A stretch of DNA of 59,706 bases, from assembly GCA_938042245.1 (NCBI GenBank), contig CALIRO010000075.1, forward strand, positions 1 through 59,706. Direction: 5' to 3'. Position 1 is the first letter of the stretch. The number at the start of each line of letters is the position of its first letter. Position numbers and translations under genes: made by a program. The notes below the pieces were generated by a model. The model was not told where the DNA came from, made no database searches, and worked only from the letters and a program-made list of their open reading frames with translations. This document shows, in pieces, positions 50,960-59,297 of the stretch. The DNA comes from an uncultured Thermoguttaceae bacterium (GTDB lineage: Bacteria; Planctomycetota; Planctomycetia; Pirellulales; Thermoguttaceae).

Positions 50960-51976
50960 GCTAAACCCTCCGAAACATTCAAAACTACTTATATGGGCAG
51001 ATTTGCATAAGCCCGGTGCCCCCTTTGCAATACACCCGGCCTATCCCAAGGGGTGGTTCTCCTACCATCCAAGTGGTAGCGGATACGCCAGGAGGGTTCC
51101 GAAGTTTTCATGGTGTTAGGAGTTTTTAATTGGCGGCGGCCAACTGTCGGGAATATCCTCATAGACACCTTTCCGAGGTTTTCATGGGGTTTTGATAGTA
51201 TTACTACCACTAAAGCCACATCAGAATTCCCTCTAAAGTGGGGTTAATCTGACCATTGTTCTCCCTTCTGTCCCCTATCCAAACCCATAGCAGCACTCCG
51301 AGAGGAAAAGAATTGCCCAGAAGAGAAAACGCCCGAGTCGGAGAACGCTCCTTTTGCAACCGCCCCTTCGATCTCCCCTGCTGGCAGGCCTTCGCAGTCA
51401 GAAACAATACTGTTTAAGAAAACAGTGCTGCCTAACTAAAAAAGTTTAGCTTAAAAAAAACAGGCTTATCTTTACATTCCTGCTGGGTAAACAGCAGCAG
51501 ATTGGCCTGGCCCAGGAACCTAATTCTTAGAGGAAAAAGATCCGTTTGCTCCCCGCCCCCCATGGGGTCAGGCGAGCCGAAACATCCAGAAAATCTAACT
51601 GTTAGGAAAAAAAGAGTTGTTTGGGTGGCGCTGAGCGGCCCTTACCTACCATCTTCCCCAAGGCGTGGGTCCTCCGGCCGGCGGCCCGAAGGTAGGGCTG
51701 GAGGGTCTTACCCAGCATCCTCCCCCCAAATAGTCCCCCTATAGATAGGTCTAGATACCCCCCTTCAGATGGAATTCAATCAACACCCCAACCTATGCCT
51801 GGGCTATATTGGAATCTGAAGGATAGGGGGCCACCTTGGTCATTCTCGTGGCAGCAAGAAGCCAATTTTTCTCACCTTGCCGGAAGAAGAGTGCCGAAGC
51901 CAACCAGGCGGCCCAAGGCGCCAGGATTCCCCTTGGGGTGGAGGGAGTGGGCTTTGGTGTGGAACAGGCACAAACT
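50960..51976. other. Long intergenic region upstream of the degenerate kinase
   Basis: About 1.0 kb with no supported gene. It holds a direct repeat near 51099 and 51173, a TACC-N8-GGTA dyad (51063-51078), and a GC-rich stretch 51540-51760 with possible but unresolved hairpins (e.g. CCCCGCCCCCCATGGGG). Confidence 0.55.
51099..51191. promoter_or_regulatory. Two 19-bp direct repeats upstream of the kinase
   Basis: CCGAAGTTTTCATGGTGTT (51099-51117) and CCGAGGTTTTCATGGGGTT (51173-51191) differ at two positions and start 74 bp apart, about seven helical turns. They lie 140-230 bp before the kinase start codon. Confidence 0.5.
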
Positions 51977-52981
51977 TTACTCTTCCGCCTCCGGGCTGCC
52001 CCAGATCGGCGTGCCAGAACCTCGAATAGGAAACCCAAGACGTTTGTCAGCCAAATAGTTGATCAGCGGTCGGCCAGAATACCACCGCCGCAAATTTCGG
52101 CAGAACAGTTCCGTCATATTGTCGATGCGCCATCGGCTTTGACCAGCCACATGGGGAGTAATGATCACGTTGGGCATGTCCCACAGGGGGCTATCCGGCG
52201 GCAGCGGTTCGGGATCGACGACATCCATGACTGCGCCGGCCAAATGGCCGCTGCGAAGGGCCTCGACCAGATCGGCGGTAACCACCAGGGGCCCTCGGGC
52301 CATATTGGCCAACACCGCTCCCCGTTTCACCCGAGCCAATCGCTCCGCATTGAATAGGCCCCGGGTCGATGCATTGAGCGGCAGGCACAGGATCACCACA
52401 TCCGATTCGGCCAATAGCTCATCCAGCCGATCTGCCGGCCATAAAGCCGCCACACCGGCCGGCTTATCCACCGGAAACATATCCGTAGCCAAGATGCGGG
52501 TCCGAAACGGCAACAGGAGTTCCGCCACCCGTCGGCCCACCCCGCCAAAGCCCACAATGCCCACGGTGAGCCGATGCAGGTCCTGTGTCGGCCGACGCAC
52601 GAATGCATGCCGCTGTTGCCCTTGGAAAAACACCGGCAAGCTCCGAAACCACGCCGTCAAAAGGGCCACGGTATGCTCAGCCACCTGGTCGGCCAAGACA
52701 CCCGAAGCACTCGTGACCATAATATCCGACTCAATGACCGGCGGCGTCAGGCAGTGGTCCATGCCGGCTGCCGACGACTGAATCCACCGAAGCCGACCTC
52801 GTCGAACCACCGCCTCCCAATCCACTTTCACCTTGGCATGGCCGCAAAAAATATCCGCCTCCAAAATTTCCTCGGCAATGCGTTCCTGTCCGGCATCGAC
52901 AATCTCATCCCCCGGCGCTGCCGCCTGAGCAATCTGCAACTTATGCCTCGCTTCTACCGGATAACAAAGCACTATCCGCAT
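51977..52981 (-). CDS. D-isomer-specific 2-hydroxyacid dehydrogenase
   Basis: NAD(P)-dependent enzyme reducing a 2-oxoacid to a D-2-hydroxyacid or the reverse. From ATG 52981 (AGAGGGGG upstream) 334 residues. Nucleotide-binding motif VGIVGFGGVGRRVAELL (GxGxxG) near residues 140-156. Catalytic residues are in place: Arg in NMARGPLVV, Glu in VDPEPLPPDSPLW, His in NVIITPHVAGQS. WIQSSAAGMDHCL is the usual substrate-loop motif. Which acid it uses cannot be told. It is alone on the minus strand and divergent from the GH-like gene. Confidence 0.92.
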   Translation of the reverse strand: MRIVLCYPVEARHKLQIAQAAAPGDEIVDAGQERIAEEILEADIFCGHAKVKVDWEAVVRRGRLRWIQSSAAGMDHCLTPPVIESDIMVTSASGVLADQVAEHTVALLTAWFRSLPVFFQGQQRHAFVRRPTQDLHRLTVGIVGFGGVGRRVAELLLPFRTRILATDMFPVDKPAGVAALWPADRLDELLAESDVVILCLPLNASTRGLFNAERLARVKRGAVLANMARGPLVVTADLVEALRSGHLAGAVMDVVDPEPLPPDSPLWDMPNVIITPHVAGQSRWRIDNMTELFCRNLRRWYSGRPLINYLADKRLGFPIRGSGTPIWGSPEAEE

Positions 52982-53398
52982 CAGCAAACCCCCTCTTGGG
53001 AGAAAAACATTGATCCTGCGGTTCCGTCAAAACTTTCGAAACCCTTCTCCAGCCAGTTCCGAAAAGTATCCGAAACCCTCTATTTTGACATACAACCCGA
53101 TTTCGTCAAAGGCGCTGCTGAGCAAACTCTCCTGAGAAATCTTGCCGCCCAAACAAAAAGCGGATAAAATAAATATTTTCTGCCCCTTTGCAACAGAAAA
53201 AGACTCGCCTGGGTCCCGCTAACCGAATATTCTCAAACTGGCCATGTAAAGGAAGAGTTTAGCTAGGGCATATTGCTCGAAGCAGCTTGGCCTTTTCAGG
53301 AAGAAAGCAGCGCGTATGAAAAGCTTTGTTCCGGGCGTCCGGGCCAGAGGCTATCGGATGTTGGAGTGTCTCGACTTTTTTGGAAGAAAGGACCGCAT
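52982..53398. other. Divergent promoter region with a duplicated ribosome-binding segment
   Basis: 417 bp. Contains the 28-codon leader-like frame described separately and two near-identical copies (53299-53323, 53382-53406) of GGAAGAAAG-N3-CGC-N-TATGAAAA. Confidence 0.55.
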
Positions 53399-53402
53399 AT
53401 GA
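53316..53402 (+). CDS. Short leader-like ORF overlapping the next start
   Basis: A 28-codon frame (begins MKSFVPGVRARGYRM, ends DRI) with GGAAGAAAG upstream. Its TGA overlaps the ATG of the GH-like gene as ATGA, so translation could be coupled. Its start region repeats the downstream gene's own start region with an 83-bp offset, so it may just be a partial duplication. No independent support. Confidence 0.3.
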   Translation: MKSFVPGVRARGYRMLECLDFFGRKDRI

Positions 53403-54874
53403 AAACGCTTCCTAAGAGTGGCAAGAGGTTTTGGCTTGTTCCGATGTTCCTGGCGGCTGTATCGACCTGGCTGGGAGGCGTGGTTGGCCTGGCGGCAATC
53501 GCCCGGGGGGCCGACGAACCTCTCCAGATCGGCCAGCGAAGGGAACTCTTCCTGGACGGCCTACTTATCGACCGGTTGGACGGCTGCCGATTGCATCTCC
53601 ATCCGCCGCAAGCGCAAGAGGTCGTTTTCCAATTCGACCAACCCTGGGAGGGCCTCTACAGCGGCTATATTACCGTGTTGCAGGATGGCAACCGCTTCCG
53701 GATGTATTACCGCGGCATGCCCAAAGCAAGTCATGGCCCGGAAACCGAAGTTACCTGCTTGGCCGAGAGCGAGGACGGCATCCACTGGACCCGGCCAAAG
53801 CTGGGCCTGTATGAGGTGGCTGGGACAAAAGAAAATAATGTGGTCCTGGCCCGGCACCGGGCATGCACTAACTTTGCCCCGTTTATCGACACTCGGCCGG
53901 ACTGCCCGTCGGACACTCGGTACAAGGCCCTCGGCGGCGAAGGGCAGCCGGGGCTGGTGGCTTTTGCTTCGGCCGACGGCGTGCGTTGGCGGCAGCTTCA
54001 GCAGACGCCGGTCTTTACCGAGGGCGCCTTCGACTCGCAGAATAACGCCTTCTGGTCCGAAGTAGAAAAGCAGTATGTGCTTTATTTTCGGGTCTTTCGC
54101 CAAGGGGTCCGCTGGATCGCCCGGACCACTTCGAAAGACTTTCTCCACTGGGAAAAGCCGGTGGATTTGGAAGTGGGCGACCGCCCAATGGAGCATCTGT
54201 ACACAAACCAGATCGTTCCCTATCCCCGAGCGCCGCATATTTACATCGGGCTACCCACCCGCTTTTTCCCCGGCCGACGGGTTCTCAGCCCGGAGGAGAT
54301 GAGGGAGATCGGCACGCCCACCTGGTATCTGAACGATTCGGTGGATATTCTCATGGCGATCACCCGAGGCGGCAGCCACTTCCACCGGATTCCCGAAGCG
54401 TTTCTCCGGCCCGGCTTGGACCTCCGTTGTTGGACTTCCCGAGCCAATTACGCAGCAAGAGGCATCTTCCAGGTAGGCAATGAATTGTGGTTTTATGTGC
54501 AGCATCACTGCGGCTATCCATCGAACCATCTGCGTCGATACACCATCCGGCCGGATGGATTCGTTTCGGTGCGGGCAGGGGCCGACGGTGGCTTTCTGCT
54601 CACTAAACCTCTTGTGTTCAGCGGTCGGCAACTCCGGATCAATTTTTCTACCTCCGCTGGCGGCGGCCTGCGCGTGGAACTGCAAAACGCCCAGGGCCAA
54701 CCCATCCCCGGCTTCACGCTGGACGACTGTCCGGAAATCATCGGCGATCGGCTGGATCAGCCGGTCCGCTGGCGTGCCGGCGGCAACCTGGAAAAACTTG
54801 CAGGCCAACCGGTCCGACTGCGCTTTTACCTCCGAGACGCCGATCTCTTCGCCCTCCGGTTTACCTCCGACTAA
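53399..54874 (+). CDS. Exported five-bladed-propeller GH-like protein
   Basis: From ATG 53399 (AAAGGACC seven bases upstream) 491 residues with a signal peptide (FWLVPMFLAAVSTWLGGVVGLAAIARGA). The rest resembles the GH32/43/68-like or 'glycosyl hydrolase family-like' planctomycete proteins: IGQRRELFLDGLLID, FDQPWEGLYSGYITVLQDGNRFRMYYRGMP (in parts: GNRFRMYYRGMP), CLAESEDGIHWTRPKLGL, ARTTSKDFLHWEKP. A C-terminal beta-sandwich (~400-490, RINFSTSAGGGLRVELQNAQG and RVRFYLRDADLFAL-like LRFYLRDADLFALRF) completes it. Catalytic acids cannot be assigned by eye. It heads a small cluster with the sulfatase remnant and the sialidase-like gene, suggesting release of sugars from a sulfated polymer. Confidence 0.8.
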   Translation: MKTLPKSGKRFWLVPMFLAAVSTWLGGVVGLAAIARGADEPLQIGQRRELFLDGLLIDRLDGCRLHLHPPQAQEVVFQFDQPWEGLYSGYITVLQDGNRFRMYYRGMPKASHGPETEVTCLAESEDGIHWTRPKLGLYEVAGTKENNVVLARHRACTNFAPFIDTRPDCPSDTRYKALGGEGQPGLVAFASADGVRWRQLQQTPVFTEGAFDSQNNAFWSEVEKQYVLYFRVFRQGVRWIARTTSKDFLHWEKPVDLEVGDRPMEHLYTNQIVPYPRAPHIYIGLPTRFFPGRRVLSPEEMREIGTPTWYLNDSVDILMAITRGGSHFHRIPEAFLRPGLDLRCWTSRANYAARGIFQVGNELWFYVQHHCGYPSNHLRRYTIRPDGFVSVRAGADGGFLLTKPLVFSGRQLRINFSTSAGGGLRVELQNAQGQPIPGFTLDDCPEIIGDRLDQPVRWRAGGNLEKLAGQPVRLRFYLRDADLFALRFTSD

Positions 54875-55009
54875 TGAACATCGGATTGCCACCAAGACTC
54901 CAGTCACTCGGATGGTTTTCCGTCCCTTTCCGCCGATTCGGGTACCAACGCATTCCTCTGACAATCCGAATCCAGGTGTTTCGAAAGATTCCTCCTTTAC
55001 TAGATTCCT

Positions 55010-55037
55010 AGATTCCCATTTCCACGGGAGTGACAAT
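55010..55037. repeat. Short dispersed palindrome (GTCATTCC-type)
   Basis: AGATTCCCATTTCCACGGG followed by AGTGACAAT, a degenerate copy in the gap between the GH-like and sulfatase genes. Confidence 0.55.
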
Positions 55038-55151
55038 CGCAGTGTCGCTGACTCCAACCAGGTACTTCCTTTACTCGGCGGAAGTGTTATCCTAGAGGCT
55101 GTGTTCCCGACGGGTTCCTAGATCGGACTGGTAAAACGAGGAGAAATCGCC

Positions 55152-55741
55152 ATGTTTCCCATGTCTTGGAATCGGAGATGGTTGCTCTTCTGGAGCTGGG
55201 CGATCGGTGGGGTGGGCCTGTGGTGGAGCGGAAGCTGCCTGCAGACGCCGAACAAACCAGGTTTCGCACGAAAAAACCGAACTTCATCCTCTGTATGGCC
55301 GACGACCAAGGCTGGGGCGATGTGGGCTACCAGGGCCATCCCGTGTTGAAAACGCCCCATCTGGATGCGATGGCGCGGGAAGGATTGCGTCTGGACCGTT
55401 TTTATGCGGCGGCTCCGGTCTGTTCGCCTACCCGGGGAAGCGTGCTCACGGGCCGACATCCCAATCGCTATGGCTGTTTCTCTTGGGGCCATCCGTTGCG
55501 TGTGCAAGAGATCACCATCGCGGAGGCCATGAAAAAGGCCGGGTATGTAACCGGGCATTTTGGCAAATGGCATCTAGGCGAGGTTCGGGCGGATAGTCCG
55601 CTTTGTCCAGGGGCGAAGGGATTTGATCGCTGGCTTTCCACGCCCAACTTTTACGATCTGAATCCGCTGATGAGCGATCAAGGCCGGGTGGTCCGAAAAC
55701 AAGGCGATAGTTCCATGATTGCCGCGGAAGCGCGTGCATGA
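55152..55741 (+). pseudogene. Sulfatase remnant: frameshifted near the start and cut short
   Basis: ATG 55152 has a strong GAGGAG eight bases upstream and opens a signal/lipobox sequence ([23 protein letters not shown]) that stops at 55349. The sulfatase domain lies in the -1 frame: [35 protein letters not shown], the formylglycine site [11 protein letters not shown], and GHFGKWHLG. The two frames meet at A-AAA-AAC (55271-55277), a classical -1 slippery heptamer, which would join them as ...GFARKN-PNFIL... and give about 196 residues. The domain then stops at 55741 after [12 protein letters not shown]; family members run ~450-500 residues, so the C-terminal metal site and substrate part are missing. 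The next gene starts 37 bp later. Most likely a decayed sulfatase; a functional frameshifted short form is less likely. Confidence 0.75.
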
Positions 55742-55777
55742 TCGCTCAATGTTATTCTTTGCTTGAAGGAGACGGAG

Positions 55778-56953
55778 ATGATGCGACGAATCGTTTTGGC
55801 CGTGGGCATAGGGATGATGTTTGGATACGTCGGACTGGAGGCGGCAGAACATCCGGGCGAAGGCAAGTTGGAGGCCTTCCTAGGGCCGCCGCGCATGGAA
55901 ATGACGGTGCTATTCCAAGGCGAACGGTTTCCCAACGTCGTGGTAACCACCAAAGGAACGGTGCTGGCCCTTTGGGGAAGCAAAACGGTGCGATGTCGTC
56001 GGAGCGAAGACGGCGGCAAAACCTGGGCCGAACCGATCACCATTGCCGATCCAGGGTTCCATTCCGGCGGCGCTATTGTGGACGAAACGACAGGAAACAT
56101 TTTGGCGTTTGCTGAAGCCAAACATCCGCCGGCCCCGCTGACGGTCTATTGCAGCCGAGATGACGGCAAAACCTGGCAACCCTTCGAAGTAAAAATCCAT
56201 CCCGATTCCCGCGGAAATGTTCCGGCCATGCACATGGCCGAACATGGCATCTGCTTGCAGTACGGACAGGCCAAAGGCCGACTCCTCCGCCCAGCCCGGG
56301 TGTACGGCCGGGAGCACGGCTACAATACCGCTATTTACAGCGACGACGGCGGTCGAACCTGGCACACGAGCGAGCCGTTCCCACAAGCCGGTACGGGCGA
56401 AGGCGCTGTAGCGGAATTGACCGACGGCCGCATCTATTACAGTTCCCGAAAACACTTCTTTGAAAAGGAGGCCGACTTTTCCTGGAAACGGATGTTTGCC
56501 TGGAGCCGGGATGGCGGAAAAAGTTGGGAGAACCTCGGCGTAAGCCCGGTATTGCCCGACGGCCCCCGCTATCGAGGCCCTGAACCACGGGGCGCCAATT
56601 ATAATGGACATTTTGGCATGATGGCGGGTCTGGTACGGCTGCCGATCGCCGGAAAAGATATTCTTTTATATAGCAATGCAGATCACCAGGGGCACGAACG
56701 TATTCGGATGACTGTGTGGGCCAGTTTCGACGGCGGCAAAACGTGGCCGGTAAAACGCCTCGTGCTGGACGGTCCGGGGGCGTATTCGTCGTTAGGGGCC
56801 GGTCGGCCCGGCACCCCCAGCGAAGGATGGATCTATCTTTTGTTCGAGAGCGGCCCCCAGGCCCGACTGGCCCGGTTCAATCTCTCCTGGCTTCTCGAAG
56901 GTCAGCCGACCGGCGACGGGCACCTCCCCAAAGAACTAAGCCCAACCAGGTAA
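55778..56953 (+). CDS. Exported sialidase-like (BNR/Asp-box) protein
   Basis: A 391-residue six-bladed-propeller protein. Start ATG 55778 (GAAGGAG seven bases upstream) is preferred over TTG 55763; a signal peptide (RRIVLAVGIGMMFGYVGLEAA) follows. Five Asp-box repeats (S-x-D-x-G-x-T-W): SEDGGKTW, SRDDGKTW, SDDGGRTW, SRDGGKSW and SFDGGKTW. This is the fold of exo-alpha-sialidases and related GH33/GH93-type proteins. The catalytic Arg/Tyr/Glu set cannot be confirmed by eye, so it may act on other uronic or sialic sugars. It follows the sulfatase remnant by 37 bp. Confidence 0.85.
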   Translation: MMRRIVLAVGIGMMFGYVGLEAAEHPGEGKLEAFLGPPRMEMTVLFQGERFPNVVVTTKGTVLALWGSKTVRCRRSEDGGKTWAEPITIADPGFHSGGAIVDETTGNILAFAEAKHPPAPLTVYCSRDDGKTWQPFEVKIHPDSRGNVPAMHMAEHGICLQYGQAKGRLLRPARVYGREHGYNTAIYSDDGGRTWHTSEPFPQAGTGEGAVAELTDGRIYYSSRKHFFEKEADFSWKRMFAWSRDGGKSWENLGVSPVLPDGPRYRGPEPRGANYNGHFGMMAGLVRLPIAGKDILLYSNADHQGHERIRMTVWASFDGGKTWPVKRLVLDGPGAYSSLGAGRPGTPSEGWIYLLFESGPQARLARFNLSWLLEGQPTGDGHLPKELSPTR

Positions 56954-57354
56954 TCCGCCATGGCGATTCCGGTCCGTAGATACCAATAGATCCTATAGAC
57001 CTGCTTCATCGGATGAGTTCAACCGGTACCATCCAAGCCGGCGAGCAGCACCACCCGATCGCCCGGTTGGCCCGGACCGATCGGAGGGCCTTTCTGAATC
57101 GCATAGGCCAATACCTCGGGGCTATTTTCTGTTGAGACCGCTGGTAGCACAACAATACCTCAGCAGCCCCTGCTCCTTTCGGAGGTAAGTACGTGGAGTT
57201 TCTTGGCTGGTGGCGGGGTTGCCTTTGGGTAGCCGGCGTCTATAATTCTTCCGGCGAGGGAACAGGGGGAATTTGTGCGCGCGGTTCGGCCCCAGCGGAT
57301 TCCCTCTGAACAGCACTTGGAAAGGGCCTTGGCTTTTGAAAAGGAGCCAGTAGG
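56954..57354. other. Gap with a possible minus-strand gene remnant and a promoter
   Basis: On the minus strand 57033-57122 reads as EVLAYAIQKGPPIGPG then QPGDRVVLLAGLDGTG and stop, with no start and an upstream in-frame stop. The segment resembles the end of a pyruvate-kinase-like domain but is too short to be sure. The plus-strand promoter at 57219-57246 serves the next gene. Confidence 0.35.
57219..57246 (+). promoter_or_regulatory. Candidate sigma-70-type promoter for the cytochrome gene
   Basis: TTGCCT (57219-57224), 16-bp spacer, TATAAT (57241-57246), ~110 bp before the start codon at 57355. Confidence 0.5.
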
Positions 57355-58947
57355 ATGATGCCGGAAATGTGCTGCTGTTGCAAAGGAAAATGGGCGTTTT
57401 GCTGGATCGGGTTCGCTCTGGCGGTGGTGGTGGCCATCATTTTATGGTGGACAGGGTTACTGAGTTCGGCAGAACCGGCTGGGTCGTTGGGTACAGATCT
57501 GGTGGCAATCCCGAAGAAGGTTGTGCCGATCCCGCCGGGCCAGCCAAGGCCTGCCATCCAGCCAGTTCCCGAAGTCCAGCCTGCGCCAGCAGGCCAACTC
57601 GGACTGCCTGCCCCGGCGGCCCGGCAAGCTGCGCCGGTGGGCAAAACTAGCTATGCCCCGGTCGATACCCAAGAGGATTTCGCCTCCGTGGTCCAGCGCA
57701 TGCAGGCCCAAAAGGATCAAATCCTTCAGCGGCATCGGCAACTTTTGGAAGAGCGGTACGACCTGAGCAACCGTCCATTGCCAGGGGTAACTATGTCCAG
57801 GGGCAAACCAATTCAGGCAGGTCCCCGGGTGAAGCTGCCGCCCGGTGTTACCTGGCAGCAATTGGCCGAGATGACCCCCGAAGAAATCAAACAAAAAGGC
57901 CTTTGGCCCAAAGGGTTCCTGCCTCTGCCCCATCCCAATCACGAGGAAGGCGGGATGCTCTTCCCCCAGCACCATATCGACGAGATCAAACGCCAGGAGG
58001 GCCGGGACTTAACGCGGTTTGATCTGGACTACGATTTGCCGGAACATCTCCTGCCGGAGTTTCCGCCGGCCATTTATCTGACGACCCGGCCCGATCTGGG
58101 CGACGTATCGCGCGGCCAGGTGGTTACGTTGCAAAACTATTTCCAACTGTTCAACGGCATTTTGAATCCGAAGCAATTGGAAGGGCTTCGGCTTTTGCTC
58201 ACCCCGTTTCCGCAGCAGCAGTTCAATGCTACCGACGACCGCCGCAGCCTCAAACCCAGCCAGGGCGTAACGTGCTTTGATTGTCATGTGAACGGCCATA
58301 CGAATGCGGCCACCCATTTGGTGGGCGACATTCGGCCGCAGGCGTTTCGCCATCGACTGGATACGCCGTCGCTTCGTGGGGTGAACATTCAACGACTTTT
58401 CGGTTCGCAGCGGGCCCTTAAGAGCGTGGAAGACTTTACCGAGTTTGAGCAGCGGGCGGCCTATTTCGACGGCGATCCGGTCATCGCCACCAAAAAAGGC
58501 GTCAACATTCTGGAGCGGGGCAGCCAGGTGCACTTCATGGCGGAATTCATGGCCATTTTGGACTTCCCGCCCGCGCCGAAGCTGGACGTATTTGGTCGGC
58601 TCGACCCGGCGAAAGCCACCGAACAGGAATTGCGAGGCGAGCAGGTCTTTTTCGGCAAAGGCCGATGTGGCCAGTGCCACCCGGCTCCCTATTACACGGA
58701 TAACCTGATGCACAATTTCCGTACCGAGCGGTTCTTCCAGCCGCACTTGGTCAACGGCCACATGATGGCCGGCGACGGCCCGATCAAGACCTTCCCGCTC
58801 CGTGGGATCAAAGATTCCCCGCCCTACCATCACGACGGCCGACTGCTCACGCTGGAAGACACGATCGAGTTCCACAACCTGGTGCTTGGGACCAAGCTCA
58901 GCGAGCAAGAAAAGGCCGACCTAGCCGCCTTCCTCCGCTGCTTGTAA
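57355..58947 (+). CDS. Membrane-anchored di-haem cytochrome c peroxidase-like protein
   Basis: A 530-residue protein with AAAAGGAG upstream of ATG 57355. The N-terminus has a CCCC cluster (residues 6-9) then a membrane helix (WIGFALAVVVAIILWW), a Pro/Ala-rich linker to ~residue 95, and an outer-face domain. Two haem c sites CFDCH and CGQCH sit at ~residues 303 and 439, each in a CCP/MauG-type context: PSQGVTCFDCHVNGHTNAA and GKGRCGQCHPAPYYTDNLMHN (in parts: RCGQCHPAPYYTDNLMH). The end PPYHHDGRLLTLEDTIEFHN is the family motif ('HDGR' plus 'LE..I.F'). It may reduce peroxide or oxidise a protein partner; which cannot be told. Cysteines at the start could serve membrane lipid or metal binding. 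Confidence 0.88.
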   Translation: MMPEMCCCCKGKWAFCWIGFALAVVVAIILWWTGLLSSAEPAGSLGTDLVAIPKKVVPIPPGQPRPAIQPVPEVQPAPAGQLGLPAPAARQAAPVGKTSYAPVDTQEDFASVVQRMQAQKDQILQRHRQLLEERYDLSNRPLPGVTMSRGKPIQAGPRVKLPPGVTWQQLAEMTPEEIKQKGLWPKGFLPLPHPNHEEGGMLFPQHHIDEIKRQEGRDLTRFDLDYDLPEHLLPEFPPAIYLTTRPDLGDVSRGQVVTLQNYFQLFNGILNPKQLEGLRLLLTPFPQQQFNATDDRRSLKPSQGVTCFDCHVNGHTNAATHLVGDIRPQAFRHRLDTPSLRGVNIQRLFGSQRALKSVEDFTEFEQRAAYFDGDPVIATKKGVNILERGSQVHFMAEFMAILDFPPAPKLDVFGRLDPAKATEQELRGEQVFFGKGRCGQCHPAPYYTDNLMHNFRTERFFQPHLVNGHMMAGDGPIKTFPLRGIKDSPPYHHDGRLLTLEDTIEFHNLVLGTKLSEQEKADLAAFLRCL

Positions 58948-59297
58948 GAATCTGCCGCCTTTTGTCTCTGGTCTGTCTGGCAGAGCGGGGGCGTCGGAAC
59001 GATGCAGCCCCGCAACAAGACCCGTATTTTGCCGCTCTAACAAAACCACCTTTCCTGCCCCCTATGTCCTTGGAGAGGGGCTAGTGAAATCTTTTGAGGG
59101 TTCTGTTTTGTTAGAGCCTTTTAGTCAGCCTGTTCCGTCGGGGAGAAAGCCCGCTGGACGGTTTCTTATAGGCGGACCTTCTGCCGAAGGAACCGGCCTG
59201 GATTCTCTTCTCGTGAGCCTGCTAAAGGGTTCCATATAGGCGGCTCTTTTTGGTTTGTTGCAGAGGAAAGTGTGGGCACAAAGGGGACCTTTGGCGG
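58948..59297. other. Intergenic region with ~105-bp repeat copy 2
   Basis: 350 bp; apart from the repeat at 59035-59141 (arms CTCTAACAAAAC and GTTTTGTTAGAG, perfect 12-bp inverted pair) nothing recognised. Confidence 0.55.
59035..59141. repeat. ~105-bp dispersed repeat, copy 2
   Basis: Same end sequences as 33302-33407. In this copy the outer arms CTCTAACAAAAC and GTTTTGTTAGAG are a perfect inverted pair, loop ~58 bp. Confidence 0.6.
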
